From positions 868,001 to 932,000 of the forward strand of contig NZ_VFPQ01000001.1 of assembly GCF_006716785.1 (NCBI RefSeq): a DNA stretch of 64,000 bases, read 5' to 3'. Positions 28,322 to 36,834 of the stretch are shown here, in pieces; position 1 is the first letter of the stretch, and every line of letters begins with the position of its first letter. Origin of the DNA: Thermopolyspora flexuosa. GTDB taxonomy: Bacteria > Actinomycetota > Actinomycetes > Streptosporangiales > Streptosporangiaceae. A program made the position numbers and the translations under genes. Below the pieces are notes generated by a model, which saw only the letters and a program-made list of their open reading frames with translations, was not told the origin of the DNA and did no database searches.

Positions 28322-28939
28322 TCACCCGGTGGTGGCGGTGAGGCGGCGGATCAGCGTGACCGCGGCGTCGATCACCGCGTCGGCCTCCTCCTCCGTGGCG
28401 CACACCGCGACCTCGCGCCCGGCCTCGACGATCGCGCCGGTGAGCACCGCGGTGGTGAGCCGGTCGAGCGGGGTGTCGCCGGCGCCGAGCAGCACGGAGT
28501 TCTGCCGCACCCATTCGCGCCCGCGGGTGCGGCGGACCAGCTCGAAGCCGGGCGGCGAGTCGCCGTCCGCGAACAGCCGGGTGAGGTCCCGCTGCGCCCA
28601 GGCCTCCCGGAGGAACGCGCGCGCCCCCGCGATGAACAGCTCGACCGGGTCGGACACCCCGGTACGGCGGGCCTCGGCGACGCCGGAGGCGGCGGCCTCC
28701 TCGCCGGCGCGCTGGTGCTCCTCCCACAGCGCGAGAAACAGCTCGGCCTTGCCGCCGAAGTGGTGGTAGAGGCTGCCCACGCTGCAGCCCGCCCGCTCGA
28801 CCACGTCGGCGACCCCGGCCTCGGCGAAGCCGCGCTCGCAGAACACCTGGCGGGCCGCGTCCAGCATGCCGCGCCGCGTCTCGGCGGTGCGCTGCCACTC
28901 CCAGCCGCCGCCTCGCGCGGCCGACTTGCGGCTCTTCAC
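28322..28939 (-). CDS. TetR/AcrR-family transcriptional regulator
   Basis: 205 aa; DNA-binding region RGMLDAARQVFCERGFAEAGVADVVERAGCSVGSLYHHFGGKAELFLAL, then a ligand domain. GTG 28939 is preceded by AGGAGG; an upstream GTG at 28963 would overlap the operator. Divergent from an acyl-CoA dehydrogenase with one operator between, and a near-identical operator before the MaoC gene at 31.1 kb defines a small regulon. Confidence 0.9.
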   Translation of the reverse strand: MKSRKSAARGGGWEWQRTAETRRGMLDAARQVFCERGFAEAGVADVVERAGCSVGSLYHHFGGKAELFLALWEEHQRAGEEAAASGVAEARRTGVSDPVELFIAGARAFLREAWAQRDLTRLFADGDSPPGFELVRRTRGREWVRQNSVLLGAGDTPLDRLTTAVLTGAIVEAGREVAVCATEEEADAVIDAAVTLIRRLTATTG

Positions 28940-28952
28940 GGTACCTCCTACA

Positions 28953-28975
28953 TTTCTAGACACAGATTCTAGAAA
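28953..28975. promoter_or_regulatory. CTAGA-type TetR operator, site 1
   Basis: TTTCTAGA-N7-TCTAGAAA, perfect 8-bp arms, between the divergent TetR and acyl-CoA dehydrogenase genes. The minus-strand core CTAGAATCTGTGTCTAG matches the site at 31096-31112 at 14 of 17 positions. Confidence 0.85.
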
Positions 28976-28988
28976 AGGTTTCGGTCAG

Positions 28989-30146
28989 ATGGACTTCTCG
29001 CTCAGCCCCGAAGAACGACAGATCCGCGACACGGTGCGGAGCTTCATCGAAAAGGAGATCATGCCCCTCGAGCCGGAGGTGCTGCGCAACGAGCGCGAGG
29101 GCCGGCCGTCGCTCGACCCCGAGGTCCTGCGCGACCTGCAGCAGCGGGCCAAGCGGTCGGGCCTGTGGGGCATCGACACCCCCGAGGAGTACGGCGGGGC
29201 CGACCTCGGCCCGCTGCTCGACGCGATCATCACGATGGAGCTGGGCCGTACCTTCGTGCCGTTCTCCTTCGGCGGCAGCGCCGACAACATCCTCTACGCG
29301 TGCAACGAGGAGCAGAAGAAGCGCTACCTCATCCCGGTGATCGAGGGTGAGCGGCAGTCCTGCTTCGCCCTGACCGAGCCCGGCGCCGGCTCGGACGCGC
29401 GGAACATCCGCACCCGCGCGGTGCGCGACGGCAAGGACTGGATCATCAACGGCGAGAAGACCTTCATCACCTTCGGCAGCAAGGCCGACTTCGCGATGGT
29501 CTTCGCCCAGGCCGAGGACTACGGCGTCACCTGCTTCCTCGTCGACCGGGACATGGGCTGGACCTCCGAGCCCATCCAGACGATGAGCGAGTGGTGGAAC
29601 CCCGCGTCGCTGGTGTTCCAGGACGTCCGGGTGCCGGAGGAGAACATCCTCGGCGAGCTCGGCAAGGGCTTCGACCTCGCGATGAAGTGGATCGGCGCGG
29701 GCCGCTACCGCATCCCGGCCAAGGCGGTGGGCACGGCCGAGCGGCTGCTGCAGATGGCGATCGACTACGCCAAGGTGCGCGAGTCGATGGGCCGGCCGAT
29801 CGCCGAGTACCAGGCGATCCAGTGGATGATCGCCGACTCCCAGGTGGAGATCGAGGCGGTCAAGTGGCAGACCCTGTACGCCGCCTGGCGGCTGCAGGAG
29901 GGCAAGGACCCGCGGCACGCCACCTCGATCGCGAAGCTCAACGGCGCGCAGATGGCGAACCGGGTCGTCGACCGGGTGCTGCAGATCCACGGCGGCATGG
30001 GCTACACCAAGGAGCTGCCGATCGAGCGCTGGTACCGCGAGCTGCGCGTGCTGCGCATCTTCGAGGGCACCGACGAGATCCAGCGCCGTACCATCGCCCG
30101 CAACCTGCTCAAGGGCTACGCCCGGCTCGGCGAGATCGGCGAGTGA
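28989..30146 (+). CDS. acyl-CoA dehydrogenase
   Basis: 385 aa. LTEPGAGSDARNIRTRAV, GEKTFITFGSKAD, GRYRIPAKAVGTAERLLQMAIDYAK and QIHGGMGYTKELPIERWYRELRVLRIFEGTDEIQRRTIARNLL are the standard FAD/substrate motifs; the E in FEGTDE and R-x3-I follow the CoA-dehydrogenase pattern. Initiates beta-oxidation of an acyl-CoA, likely supplied by the nearby ligase. Start is set by the MDFSLSPEERQ sequence; AAAGG lies 10 bases upstream. Likely repressed by the divergent TetR. Confidence 0.93.
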   Translation: MDFSLSPEERQIRDTVRSFIEKEIMPLEPEVLRNEREGRPSLDPEVLRDLQQRAKRSGLWGIDTPEEYGGADLGPLLDAIITMELGRTFVPFSFGGSADNILYACNEEQKKRYLIPVIEGERQSCFALTEPGAGSDARNIRTRAVRDGKDWIINGEKTFITFGSKADFAMVFAQAEDYGVTCFLVDRDMGWTSEPIQTMSEWWNPASLVFQDVRVPEENILGELGKGFDLAMKWIGAGRYRIPAKAVGTAERLLQMAIDYAKVRESMGRPIAEYQAIQWMIADSQVEIEAVKWQTLYAAWRLQEGKDPRHATSIAKLNGAQMANRVVDRVLQIHGGMGYTKELPIERWYRELRVLRIFEGTDEIQRRTIARNLLKGYARLGEIGE

Positions 30147-30153
30147 GCCCGGC

Positions 30154-30182
30154 GCCCCGGCGGCGACCCCTGCCGCCGGGGC
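30154..30182. terminator. bidirectional hairpin terminator
   Basis: GCCCCGGCGGC with GCCGCCGGGGC, 11-bp stem, 7-base loop, between convergent genes. Confidence 0.7.
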
Positions 30183-30203
30183 ACGCCACGGGCCCGCGGC
30201 CCG

Positions 30204-31052
30204 TCACCCGCGGATCCGGGCCTCGCCGCGGTCGATCACCACGGTGCCGTCGTCCTTGGCGGTGCGGAACCACACCTGCTCGCCGTCCACCCACATCGAC
30301 ACGGTGAGCGCGTCGCCCGGGAACACCGGGGCGGAGAACCGGCCGGACATCGCGGCGAACCGGGCCGGGTCGGAGCCGGCGACGGTGTGCAGCAGGGCGC
30401 GCCCGGTGAAGCCGTAGGTGCACAGGCCGTGCAGGATCGGCCGGGGGAACCCGGCGCGCGCGGCGAACGCCGGATCGGAGTGCAGCGGGTTGCGGTCCCC
30501 GGACAGCCGGTAGATGAGCGCCTGCTCCGGCCGGGTGCGGTAGGTGACCACGTGGTCCGGCTTGCGCTCCGGCACCCGCCACTCCGAGCGCGGCCCGCGG
30601 TCCCCGCCGAAGCCGCCCTCGCCCCGGATGAACACCGAGCTGCGCGAGGTGATCATCGGCTCGCCGCTCTCCGGGTCCACCGCGAGGGACTCGCTCACCA
30701 CGAGCGCGCCCGACCCCTTGTCGTAGATGCCGGTCACCTTCGAGGTGACCCGCACCGTCCCGGCCGGCGGCAGCGGCCGGTGCAGCTCGAACGCCTGCTC
30801 GGCGTGCACGAGCATCGCGGGGTCGAAGTCGCCGAGCCTGCCGGACCTGCCGCCCTGGGCGAGCAGCACCGCGAACGTGGGGAGCACCTGCTGCGGCACG
30901 CCCTCCGAGTTCTCGGTGGTGAAGGCGAGCTCGGCGGTCGGGTCGTCGAGACCGGCGCCCACCCCCACCGCGTAGAGCAGCGCGTCCGTGCTCGTCCAGC
31001 TCCGTTCCACCGGCTCGGACTCGACGCCGACCAGGTCGTGGTTGAGCGGCAT
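30204..31052 (-). CDS. MaoC-type enoyl-CoA hydratase (double hotdog)
   Basis: 282 aa, the size of a hydratase-2-like double hotdog protein. The C-terminal half carries the active motif YRLSGDRNPLHSDPAFAARAGFPRPILHGLCTYG with catalytic Asp and His; the N-terminal half is the degenerate hotdog. Hydrates trans-2-enoyl-CoA to the 3R-hydroxyacyl-CoA, a step following the dehydrogenase at 28989. ATG 31052 follows GGAGGGG; the frame runs open upstream without support. Convergent with the dehydrogenase but sharing its TetR operator type. Confidence 0.9.
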   Translation of the reverse strand: MPLNHDLVGVESEPVERSWTSTDALLYAVGVGAGLDDPTAELAFTTENSEGVPQQVLPTFAVLLAQGGRSGRLGDFDPAMLVHAEQAFELHRPLPPAGTVRVTSKVTGIYDKGSGALVVSESLAVDPESGEPMITSRSSVFIRGEGGFGGDRGPRSEWRVPERKPDHVVTYRTRPEQALIYRLSGDRNPLHSDPAFAARAGFPRPILHGLCTYGFTGRALLHTVAGSDPARFAAMSGRFSAPVFPGDALTVSMWVDGEQVWFRTAKDDGTVVIDRGEARIRG

Positions 31053-31365
31053 TTCGCCCCTCCTGCACCTTAATGGGAGAAAAGAGAACAAGATACTAGA
31101 ATCGGAATCTAGCAGCGCCGGTCGGGATGTCACCAGCCCGCGCACCGGCCCGCCCCGGCCGTCCCCGCCACCGTGAATCCGGCCACGTGGTCCCGGGGCC
31201 GTTTTTGAACGATTCACACCACAGGCCCGTAGCCTCCCGCGTGGGCCCGCCGTACGGCTTTCACGGCGCCCGGCCGATTTTGCCGCCGACGACCCGCGAC
31301 CGGACAATAACGAAATGCCATTGCAGATGGTCCGTGGCGCGGCGGAACGGCACGAGGGGGTTGTC
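31053..31365. other. intergenic region with operator and duplicated kinase promoter
   Basis: 313 bp. Holds the MaoC operator (31096-31112) and, at about 31268-31285, CCGGCCGATTTTGCCGCC, nearly identical to the sequence at 33097-33114 before the second kinase copy. Confidence 0.6.
31096..31112. promoter_or_regulatory. CTAGA-type TetR operator, site 2
   Basis: CTAGA-N7-TCTAG 44 bp upstream of the MaoC gene. Same arms and spacer length as the site at 28953-28975. Confidence 0.8.
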
Positions 31366-33025
31366 GTGGCCGAAGATGCGTTACGGGCCGGTGATCCGAG
31401 ACGGCTGGGGGGCTACCGGATCGAGCGGCGGCTGGGGGAGGGCGGCCAGGGCGTCGTCTACCTGGGGGTCTCCGAGACCGGCCGGAAGGTGGCGATCAAG
31501 GTCGTCCGCCGTCCCCTCGTCTCCGGCGACGCCTCGGCGTTCCTCCGCGAGATCACCGCGGCCCGTCAGGTCGCCGAGTTCTGCACGGCCGCCGTCCTCG
31601 ACACCGCGCTCGACCACGACCCGCCGTACATCGTCAGCAGTACGTCGACGGGCCGACGCTCCAGCAGGTGATCGCCGCCGAGGGCGTGCGCACCGGCGTC
31701 GCCCTGCAGCGCCTCGCCGTGGCCACGATCACCGCGCTCGCCGCGATCCACCGGGCGGGGTGGTGCACCGCGACTTCAAGCCGTCGAACGTGCTGCTCGC
31801 CCCGGACGGCCCGCGGGTGATCGACTTCGGCATCGCGCGGATCGTGGACATGACGACCACCACGGGCACCACGGCCGGGTCGCCGCCGTACATGGCGCCG
31901 GAGCACTTCACCGGCGCCCGGATCGGGCCCGAGGCGGACGTCTTCGCCTGGGGCGCGACGATGGCGTTCGCCGCCACCGGCCGGCCCCCGTTCGGGGACG
32001 ACAACCTCGCCGCCGTCGCGTACCGGATCCTGCACAGCGAACCCGACCTCGGCGCGCTGCCTCGGCCGCTGCGCGAGGTGGTGCGCCGCTGCCTGGCGAA
32101 GGACCCCGCGCGCCGGCCGAGCGCGAACGAGGTGTTGCACTGGCTGCTGGGCCGAGCCGATCCGGCCCCGGAGGAGGCGCTGGAGCAGGGCCGGGCGGTG
32201 GCGCGGGGCGTCCAGGAGCCGCCCGACGCCACCGGCCCGCCGACCCGGCCCTCGGTGCCCCGCCGCAGGATCCTCACCGGGGCGGCCGTCACCGCCGCGC
32301 TCGCCGTGTCGGCCGCCGTGCTCGGGCAGCGGATCTGGTCCGGGCGCTCCACCGAAGCCCCCGCGCGGCCCGCCGGCGGCGATCCGCCCATGACCCCGCT
32401 CGCGCTCGCCGTGGCGATCGACACCGCGCTCGCCGACACCCCGTGCGCGACCTTCGAGTTCCAGGGCGGTTTCGCCGATGACCCCTGGCATGTGGCGGGG
32501 CGGGGACGGATGGTCCATGCCGCCGGGGCGCACTACCCCGACACCGCGTACGACATGCAGGTCGCCTGGCCCGGGTCCCGAAGGCCCGAGCGGGTGATCG
32601 TCAAGAACCGGGTCGGGTACGCCGTGCAACGCCGGAAGCCGTTCGTCCTCTCGCCGGACCGCAAACCGAAACGCGGGCTCGTGTTCGCCGCCCAGACGGT
32701 GGCCGCGCTCAGCTCGCCGCAGACGCTGATCCGGCTCATCACGGGAACCCGGACGCTGCAGCGGGAGGGCGGCGCGTACACGGCCACCATCCTCCTGGGA
32801 ATGCTCGACTTCGACCTGATCACGTACCTGGTCGGGGAGTATGTGCCGGACGACCAGGTAGCCGGCTACCTCACCTATACCCTCACCCTCGACGAGCGCG
32901 ACCTGCCCACGGAGCTGCGCCTGGTGTGGGGGACCCCCGCCGTCCTCGCCCCCGCCCCCGAGTCGGACTTCGTCACCCGCTACCGCGACTGGCGGGCCCG
33001 CGAGGAGATCACCCTTCCGGGCTGA
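31366..33025 (+). pseudogene. Ser/Thr protein kinase broken by two 1-bp deletions
   Basis: Tandem copy of the intact kinase at 33168-34910. The gene starts well (GTG 31366 after GAGGGGG; LGGYRIERRLGEGGQGVVYLG; VAIKVV), then loses one G after 31638 (AGC-AG versus AGCGAG in the intact copy), so the frame stops at 31671. A second loss, four G instead of five at 31757-31760, occurs before VVHRDFKPSN. The rest (DFG, APEHFTG, transmembrane helix, extracellular domain) is open to 33025 in a third frame. Two sequencing errors could produce the same picture; otherwise it is a recently inactivated duplicate. Confidence 0.85.
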
Positions 33026-33167
33026 CCGGTGCGGCACGGCCGGACGGCCCGCGGCGAGGCGGGACCGGATCGCCGCCCGATGCGTGGATTCACCCCACCC
33101 GGCCGATCTTGCCGCCTCTAGCATGTGTCCGGACGACGGCGGGACGCCACGCCGGGGAGGTGGTCCC

Positions 33168-34910
33168 GTGACACCACGGATGGCGGCAAGGGGTGATTGG
33201 GTGCCGGTGGACGCGTTACGGCCGGGCGATCCGCCGTACCTGGGGGGCTACCGCATCGAGCGACGGCTGGGCGAGGGCGGCCAGGGTGTCGTCTACCTGG
33301 GTGTCTCCCCGAGCGGCCAGAAGGTCGCGATCAAGGTCCTCCGGTCCCGTCTTTTCTCCGGCGACGCCTCGGCGTTCGGCCGGGAGATCGCCGCTGCCCG
33401 TCAGGTCGCCGAGTTCTGCACGGCCGCCGTCCTCGACGTCGCCCTCGACCACGACCCGCCGTACGTGGTCAGCGAGTACGTCGACGGGCCGACGCTCCAG
33501 CAGGTGATCGCCGCCGAGGGCGTGCGGACGGGCGCGGCCCTGCACCGGCTCGCCGTGGCCACGATCACCGCGCTCGCCGCGATCCACCGGGCGGGGGTGG
33601 TGCACCGCGACTTCAAGCCGTCGAACGTGCTGCTCGCCCCGGACGGCCCGCGGGTGATCGACTTCGGCATCGCGCGGCTCGTGGACCTGACCACGACGAC
33701 CGGCACGACGGCCGGGTCGCCGCCGTACATGGCGCCGGAGCACTTCACCGGCGCCCGGATCGGGCCCGAGGCGGACATCTTCGCCTGGGGGTCGACGATG
33801 GTGTTCGCGGCCACCGGCCGGCCGCCGTTCGGCGACGACAACATCGCCGCGGTCTCCTACCGCATCCTCAGCGCCGAGCCCGACCTCAGCGCGATTCCCG
33901 AGCCGCTCCGCGACGTGGTGCGCCGCTGCCTGGCGAAGGATCCGGCGCAGCGGCCGACCGCGAACGAGGTGCTGCTGCGGCTGCTCAACCGCTCCGACCC
34001 GTCCCCGGCCGAGGCGCTGGAGCAGGGCCGGGCGGTGGCCCGGGGGGTCGCGACCGTGGACCTCGGCGACGGCCCGACGACCCTGCCCTCGCTGCCCCGC
34101 CGCAAGGTCCTCACCGGGGTGGGGGCAATGACCGCCGCGCTCGCCGCGTCCAGTGCGATGCTGTGGTACCGGCTCACGTCGGACGACACCCCGGCCACGC
34201 TCGCCGCGGAGGCCCCGTCCTCCGCCACCCCCACGGCGACCCGCGCGGCGGCCTCGGGGGCGTTCCCGCCTCCCGACAACCCGCAGGAGCTCGCGGCGGC
34301 GATCGACGCCGCGCTGGCCGTCACCCCGTCCGCGACCTTCGAGTTCGATGGCGGTTTCACGCAGAGCGACTGGAGCGTGTCGGCGGAGGGACGGCTCTAC
34401 CACGACAGCGTGGAGCGGCGCGAGACCGCCTTCGACATGGTGATCCACTATCCGCCCGCGGAGCAGGACCTCGGACCCGAGCAGATGATCATCGCGAACG
34501 GCGCGGGCTACGCGCTCCAGCGCCGGAACGCGAAGTTCACCCTCGATCCGGAGGAGAAGAAGTTGCCCTCCTACGCGCGGGCCGCCCACATGGTGGTCGC
34601 GATGAGCTCGATCCAGGCGATCCTCGAGCTCCTTCTCGCCACCAACCGCGTGCGGCGCAAGGACCGGACCTACACCGGCGGCGTGCCAGTGCGGGAGGAC
34701 ACGCACGAGCTCGTGGTCCGCTACCTGCGTGACTGGGGTGGCGCGAGCGGCTACGTCAACTACCGGCTCACCGTCGACGAGCACGACCTGCCCAAGCAGT
34801 GGCGCGTCGGGTGGCGGATGCCTTACGGGGACGGCAGCGTGCTCGAGTCGTTCTTCACCACCCGATACCGTGAGTGGCGCGGCGACCGGAAGATCAGCCC
34901 TCCCCGCTGA
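33168..34910 (+). CDS. membrane-anchored eukaryotic-type Ser/Thr protein kinase
   Basis: 580 aa. Kinase domain: GEGGQGVVYLG P-loop, VAIKVL Lys, HRDFKPSNVLL catalytic loop, DFGIARL, TAGSPPYMAPEHFTG; ends about residue 275. A transmembrane helix near VLTGVGAMTAALAASSAMLWYRL (about 310) is followed by a Thr/Ala linker and an extracytoplasmic domain of about 210 aa, rich in beta strands (VSAEGRLY, FDMVIHYPP, ERRE), of unknown ligand. A PknB-like sensor kinase. GTG 33168 follows GGGGAGG. The extracellular half is more diverged than the kinase half from the broken copy upstream. Confidence 0.92.
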   Translation: MTPRMAARGDWVPVDALRPGDPPYLGGYRIERRLGEGGQGVVYLGVSPSGQKVAIKVLRSRLFSGDASAFGREIAAARQVAEFCTAAVLDVALDHDPPYVVSEYVDGPTLQQVIAAEGVRTGAALHRLAVATITALAAIHRAGVVHRDFKPSNVLLAPDGPRVIDFGIARLVDLTTTTGTTAGSPPYMAPEHFTGARIGPEADIFAWGSTMVFAATGRPPFGDDNIAAVSYRILSAEPDLSAIPEPLRDVVRRCLAKDPAQRPTANEVLLRLLNRSDPSPAEALEQGRAVARGVATVDLGDGPTTLPSLPRRKVLTGVGAMTAALAASSAMLWYRLTSDDTPATLAAEAPSSATPTATRAAASGAFPPPDNPQELAAAIDAALAVTPSATFEFDGGFTQSDWSVSAEGRLYHDSVERRETAFDMVIHYPPAEQDLGPEQMIIANGAGYALQRRNAKFTLDPEEKKLPSYARAAHMVVAMSSIQAILELLLATNRVRRKDRTYTGGVPVREDTHELVVRYLRDWGGASGYVNYRLTVDEHDLPKQWRVGWRMPYGDGSVLESFFTTRYREWRGDRKISPPR

Positions 34911-35589
34911 CCGGCACGGCACCGCCGTACGCGCACAGGTCGCGCAGCTCGCACTCGCCGCACCGCGGCGCCAGGGCGCGGCACACGGTACGGCCGTGCA
35001 CGATGAACGCCACGTGCAGCTCGTGGCGGATCTCCGGCGGCACGAGCGGGGTGAGCAGGGCCTGCGCCTTGGCGGCGGTGGTGCCCGGCGGCACCCAGCC
35101 GAGCCGGGTGACGATGCGGTGCACGTGCGTGTCCACGGGGAACGCGGGGCGGCCCATGGCGAACACGAGCACGCACGCGGCGGTCTTCGGGCCCACCCCG
35201 GGCAGCGAGGTGAGGTAGGCCTCGGCCTCCTCGTCGCCGAGCCCGCGCAGCCGGTCGAGGTCGATGCGTCCTTCCCGCCGCTCGATCTCGGCGAGGATCT
35301 CCTGGATCCGGCGGGCCTTCACCGCGGCGAGCCCGCCGGGCCGGATCGCGTCCGCCACCTCGTCCGGCGGCGCGTCCGCGACCTGCTCCCAGCTCGGGAA
35401 CCGCTCCTTCAGCCGGGCGAACGCCCGCCCGGAGTTGACGTCCGAGGTGTTCTGGGACAGCACGGTCGCCACCACCTGGTCGATGATCGGCAGCGGCGCG
35501 CCGGGCCGGAACGGCCCCTGCCGGGCCCGCAACCGCCGCAGCACCTCCCGGATCGTCTCGGGGTCCGGCCCCGTCATCGGCGCCGTCAT
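34894..35589 (-). CDS. nth: endonuclease III (DNA glycosylase/AP lyase)
   Basis: 231 aa. Helix-hairpin-helix LPGVGPKTAACVLVF with catalytic Lys, catalytic Asp in PVDTHVHRI, and a complete [4Fe-4S] loop C-x6-C-x2-C-x5-C at the C-terminus. Removes oxidised pyrimidines. ATG 35589 follows GAGGAG. Its 3' end overlaps the convergent kinase gene by 17 bp. Confidence 0.93.
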   Translation of the reverse strand: MTAPMTGPDPETIREVLRRLRARQGPFRPGAPLPIIDQVVATVLSQNTSDVNSGRAFARLKERFPSWEQVADAPPDEVADAIRPGGLAAVKARRIQEILAEIERREGRIDLDRLRGLGDEEAEAYLTSLPGVGPKTAACVLVFAMGRPAFPVDTHVHRIVTRLGWVPPGTTAAKAQALLTPLVPPEIRHELHVAFIVHGRTVCRALAPRCGECELRDLCAYGGAVPVSGEG

Positions 35590-35960
35590 CCGCGCTCCTC
35601 GGTCCTGTCGCCCGCGTCGGCCGTACGGCACGGCCCGACGCCACCCAAGCCTACGGCGGCCGGGGCCGTGCCCGTGATCGCCCCCGTGTGCGGCCGGCCG
35701 CCCCGGTGCGCGGTACGGCGGCTCGCCTGGCACGTCATCGACCGCCTCTGGGAGACGGAGGACCGCCGCACCTGAACCCCGGCCGGCGGTCAGGGCGGCG
35801 GGCGGTGTCCCGCCGTGACCCGGCCGTGGCCGGAGAGGTGTGCCGATTTCGAGTCGTTTGCCGCTGTCATTCGCTTTTGCCGGTGTTGCCGGGAGTCGCG
35901 CCGGGTGGGATCGTCGGGGCCGCAGGCCGTACGCGTCCGGTACGACCAGGGGCAGGGGCG
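35590..35960. other. intergenic region without a supported gene
   Basis: 371 bp between endonuclease III and the hydrolase gene. Long open frames here are GC-driven and have no ribosome binding site or family pattern. Confidence 0.5.
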
Positions 35961-36815
35961 ATGAGCATCGTCGGAGTGCACGGCATCGGCAAGTACCGCT
36001 ACTTCCAGGCGGCGGGTTCGGCGTCCGGGGCGGCCGAGGCCATGCGGGCCAAGTGGAACCGCTACCTGCACGCCGGGCTGCACGGCGCCGCGCCGTACGA
36101 CGGGCGGTCCTACATCAGCGAGATCGCCTACTACGCGCACCTGCTGCGGCAGGGCGACGCCGAGCCGATCCGCGACCTGCGCCGCATGGGGCCGGAGCAC
36201 TCCCTGCTCATGGCCGACTGGCTCACCCAGCTCGGCCTCGGCAGGCTCGACGGGGTGCGCGCGGTCGCGGGGGAGTCGCTCACCGGCATGCTCCGCCGGC
36301 TCGCCGAGTGGGCGGTCGGGCGGTTCGGCCCGCGGCTGGAGGAGTTCGCCAGGAACTTCGTGCCCGAGGTCGCGGCCTACCTGGCCGCCCCGGACGCGGC
36401 CGCCCGGGTGCGGGCCCGGGACGCGGTGGCCGAGGTGATCCGGCGCCGCCGGCCCGCGGTGGTGGTCGCCCACTCCCTGGGCAGCGTCGTGACCTACGAG
36501 GCGTTGTGGGCGCACCCCGGGCTCCGGGTCGAGCTGCTGGTCACCATGGGCAGCCCGCTCGGCATGCGGAACGTCGTCTTCGAACGGCTGCTCCCGGCGC
36601 CGCTCAACGGCCGGGGAGAGCGCCCGCCGGGGGTGGGCCGGTGGGTGAACATCGCCGACAAGGACGACATCGTGGCCATCCCCGCGACGCTGTCCGACCG
36701 CTTCGCCGGGGTGGACGCCGACGAGCTGGTCAACATCGACTGGATCGACTTCCACACGGTCGAGAAGTACCTGGCGTGCGGCGCGCTGAACCGCCACCTC
36801 AAGCCGTACCTGTGA
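35961..36815 (+). CDS. lipase-like alpha/beta hydrolase (PGAP1-type)
   Basis: 284 aa. Starts IVGVHGIGKYR (oxyanion-type HG), nucleophile elbow VVVAHSLGSVVTYEA (GxSxG variant HSLGS), a Ser near VTMGSPLGMR, Asp in IADKDDIVA and terminal His in WIDFHTVEKYL. Similar proteins hydrolyse esters or amides; a few are effector-associated serine hydrolases of defence cassettes. No signal peptide, so cytoplasmic. Function here unknown. Confidence 0.8.
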   Translation: MSIVGVHGIGKYRYFQAAGSASGAAEAMRAKWNRYLHAGLHGAAPYDGRSYISEIAYYAHLLRQGDAEPIRDLRRMGPEHSLLMADWLTQLGLGRLDGVRAVAGESLTGMLRRLAEWAVGRFGPRLEEFARNFVPEVAAYLAAPDAAARVRARDAVAEVIRRRRPAVVVAHSLGSVVTYEALWAHPGLRVELLVTMGSPLGMRNVVFERLLPAPLNGRGERPPGVGRWVNIADKDDIVAIPATLSDRFAGVDADELVNIDWIDFHTVEKYLACGALNRHLKPYL

Positions 36816-36834
36816 CGCCCGGCCCGGGGCGGCG

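Noticed and set aside
30715-30750. GGTCACCTTCGAGGTGACC palindrome as an operator
   Set aside because: It lies inside the MaoC coding sequence and is explained by codons; no promoter nearby.
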